From the NCBI RefSeq assembly GCF_050436995.1, contig NC_134758.1:7130001-7194000 (forward strand): 64,000 bases of DNA, read 5' to 3'. The notes beneath the pieces were generated by a model that saw only the letters and a list, made by a program, of their open reading frames with translations, was not told the DNA's origin and did no database searches. Source of the stretch: Anticarsia gemmatalis (Eukaryota > Arthropoda > Insecta > Lepidoptera > Erebidae). This document shows, piece by piece, positions 62,119 through 64,000 of the stretch (positions within the stretch are counted from its first letter, which is position 1; each line of letters begins with the position of its first letter). The translations under genes and the position numbers were made by a program.

Positions 62119-64000
62119 TCAATAATTGTACGTCACACAAAGCTTTGTAAAATAAACATATTTTTAAATACATGTGCTTTAATGAAGACAAATAATATAT
62201 CAAAGGAACCGACCGACTGGATATGTCTCGCGTAGTAATCGTTTCTAGTAACCAAGACATTTAAGGTGAAACACTGGTAATGTCTGCATGTAATGTTTGC
62301 ATCGTACAGTGGCAACACGGTTTTAAACTTTTGCAAAGCGATTCTCGTGTGATATGATTTTTTTATTCTTGTAGAGATAGGTAGAGATTGTTTACCGGGT
62401 AGTTTTAAAGTTCTACAAAACAGTTCGTATTTTTTTTTGTTATTGTAGCAACTATCTGTAGCAACTGATATCTGAAATCATGTAACATCTTACATGATCC
62501 TACAAAGCGACAAATAAATGCAGATAACATCAGTTGACACAGCTATATTTACCAAGTACTCGAGGATTTAATAGCATGTTTATACATAAATGCAGTAGAA
62601 AATTGTAAAACGAGGTCACTGCAATCGCGATGACGTTAGTTAAAATGTCAACAATAAGCTGACTACTATTTTTTTACATTATGCGTCCAAATTAAAGGTA
62701 ATATTTAATTTATTCTGTTAACAAAATAACGGATGTTTAAATGCGCAGATGAGTTATTTGACATCGTCTGCAGTTTGTTTGTTATATTCACAACTTTTTG
62801 TTCAAAATGATGTCAAGAGATCCGATGCTGCATATTTTTTGCATTATTAAATATGACCGTATTCGACGTCTGTGTCCCTTCGATGTTCTGTATGACCTGC
62901 AATTAAAACCTCATTAGTTTTGATATTGTTATTTATTTCTGTACCCATATAAGAATGCGAACCATTTGAGTACGTCACGCGTTCGAGCAATATTATGTGC
63001 AGCATCATCATCTACTCGCCACCATGTTATTATGTCCCAGACGTGCTAAATTCAAGAAGGAAGTCGCTGTTTAAGTGTTTTATGTAACTAATACTTTTAC
63101 AACCAGACACAGCAAAAAAACTGTTTAGTTTCTCAGGTGTTTAACCTCACAGTCTTTGGTGTTTATAGAGATAAAAAGATTTTATATAAATATTTGAGAA
63201 CGGTTTTCCAACATTGATATGATATCAGGATAATACACGTCACTCCAGTTTGGGGAATATCCACTGACAGTTACAAAGCAGAAGTTTCCTCAAATATAAA
63301 GCAGATAAATGATGGGCGTATGAATAATTAATTATTAATATTGCAAGAGCCGCGCGTAGTGTGGCATATGTATTATAGGTTTTTGAAACTAACACTATAA
63401 TAAATGTGGTAGAGCATTCATGTAGTTCAATTACTAATTGGGGATATTCAAAAAAATGGCACATCGATAATTTAGGCATGTCCCTCGACTTGCTAAATTT
63501 TTTCTCGAAGTTGTATAATATGATTAATTTTTATTTTATTTTTAACGGAAAATGCATTTTATATTCTTCTTTTCTATGTTTCATTTATTTGAATAGAGTA
63601 AAAACTGAATTTTTTACACTAGATTTTATCACACCAGACCCCTCGATTTCGACCTGTCCCCAGTGCAATCTACAACTTAAAAATTAAATTTTGAAGTAAA
63701 ATTTCCTCGAATACCTCAAAATATTTTTGTGAATTCGGTTAAAATTACCTTTTTCTTCATTCGAATGAAGTAGAAATGTAATAAAATGTTATATTTATTG
63801 AATAAAAAAAAAATTATTGTTGTCCCCGAAATTCGATCTTTCCGGACATGTCGGGTTTGTTACCACGATTTCTTGCGGAAATCTCTTACTAAAACGTACT
63901 TCGTTTTATTTTTCTAATATTGCAACACATGTGAAAAGGATCGGCAATTTTTAAAACTAGAATTTCGGTGTTATTTGTCGCCAGTGGAAGTGAGTTGTGT

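Larger units (their letters stand above)
46171..64000. promoter_or_regulatory. Gene-poor region with GC-rich islands, second part
   Basis: I find no gene that I can support. CpG-rich islands lie near 46.42-46.51, 47.57-47.77, 48.54-48.68, 49.30-49.41, 53.69-53.81, 54.47-54.60, 55.25-55.50, 57.30-57.42, 59.21-59.33, 60.15-60.21, 60.84-60.93 and 61.36-61.43 kb. Only short chance frames are open. The last kilobase (63.0-64.0) is AT-rich; the 93-codon frame at 63406-63687 looks spurious. Confidence 0.4.

Noticed and set aside
33339..64000. Search for known conserved miRNAs (let-7, bantam, miR-1, miR-8, miR-9, miR-10, miR-124, miR-193, miR-263 seeds with hairpins)
   Set aside because: I found no mature sequence with a matching hairpin by eye.
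1..64000. CRISPR arrays, operons, ribosome binding sites or other prokaryotic features
   Set aside because: Spliced genes, lepidopteran repeats and intron-rich structure show a eukaryotic nuclear genome; no regularly spaced direct repeats were seen.

Overview
The window is nuclear DNA from an insect, almost certainly a moth or butterfly. The background is AT-rich. Genes are split by GT-AG introns. The interspersed repeats have lepidopteran character: a 5'-truncated LINE ending in an ATG-repeat tail, a 'cccactgctgggcaa' type repeat, and many short inverted-repeat MITEs. All gene models were spliced by eye from reading frames and splice sites; every internal junction keeps frame.

Gene-rich part (1-33.3 kb). 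The first 222 bases may be the last exon of an upstream gene, followed by a MITE. Then come, in order: an ECI2-type enoyl-CoA isomerase (minus, 1420-2311); divergently, a HAD phosphatase of the phosphoglycolate / glycerol-3-phosphate / pyridoxal phosphate phosphatase group (plus, 3065-5724); about 9.4 kb without coding sequence that probably holds the promoter and 5' UTR intron of the next gene; the p25-alpha protein TPPP (plus, 15117-16983); a type I PtdIns(4,5)P2 4-phosphatase of the TMEM55/PIP4P family (minus, 20544-23501); divergently, the small-subunit processome WD40 protein UTP4/Cirhin (plus, 24086-29615); and tail to tail with it a small five-exon gene resembling the ciliary microtubule inner protein C2orf50/CIMIP5 (minus, 30081-33338). 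These are mostly housekeeping genes arranged in divergent and convergent pairs, with no sign of one shared pathway.

Gene-poor part (33.3-64 kb). The only convincing gene is a TATA-promoter gene for an uncharacterised secreted helical protein of 458 residues (43790-45965). It is built from three exons of nearly equal length, all bounded by phase-1 introns, which suggests repeated exon duplication. The remaining roughly 28 kb has no coding signal but is dotted with short GC- and CpG-rich islands in AT-rich DNA. Within it the palindrome GTCTAGAC, a canonical Smad-binding element, occurs seven times between 33,987 and 61,381, against once in the preceding 34 kb. A composite block of about 60 bp carrying this site is duplicated in direct orientation at 54.53 and 59.26 kb. 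This looks like the cis-regulatory landscape of a developmental gene lying outside the window or transcribed from an unrecognised GC-rich first exon (for example near 55.3 kb). It is the most interesting part of the window.

Limits: UTR ends, transcription starts, non-coding RNAs and repeat family names cannot be fixed from sequence alone.
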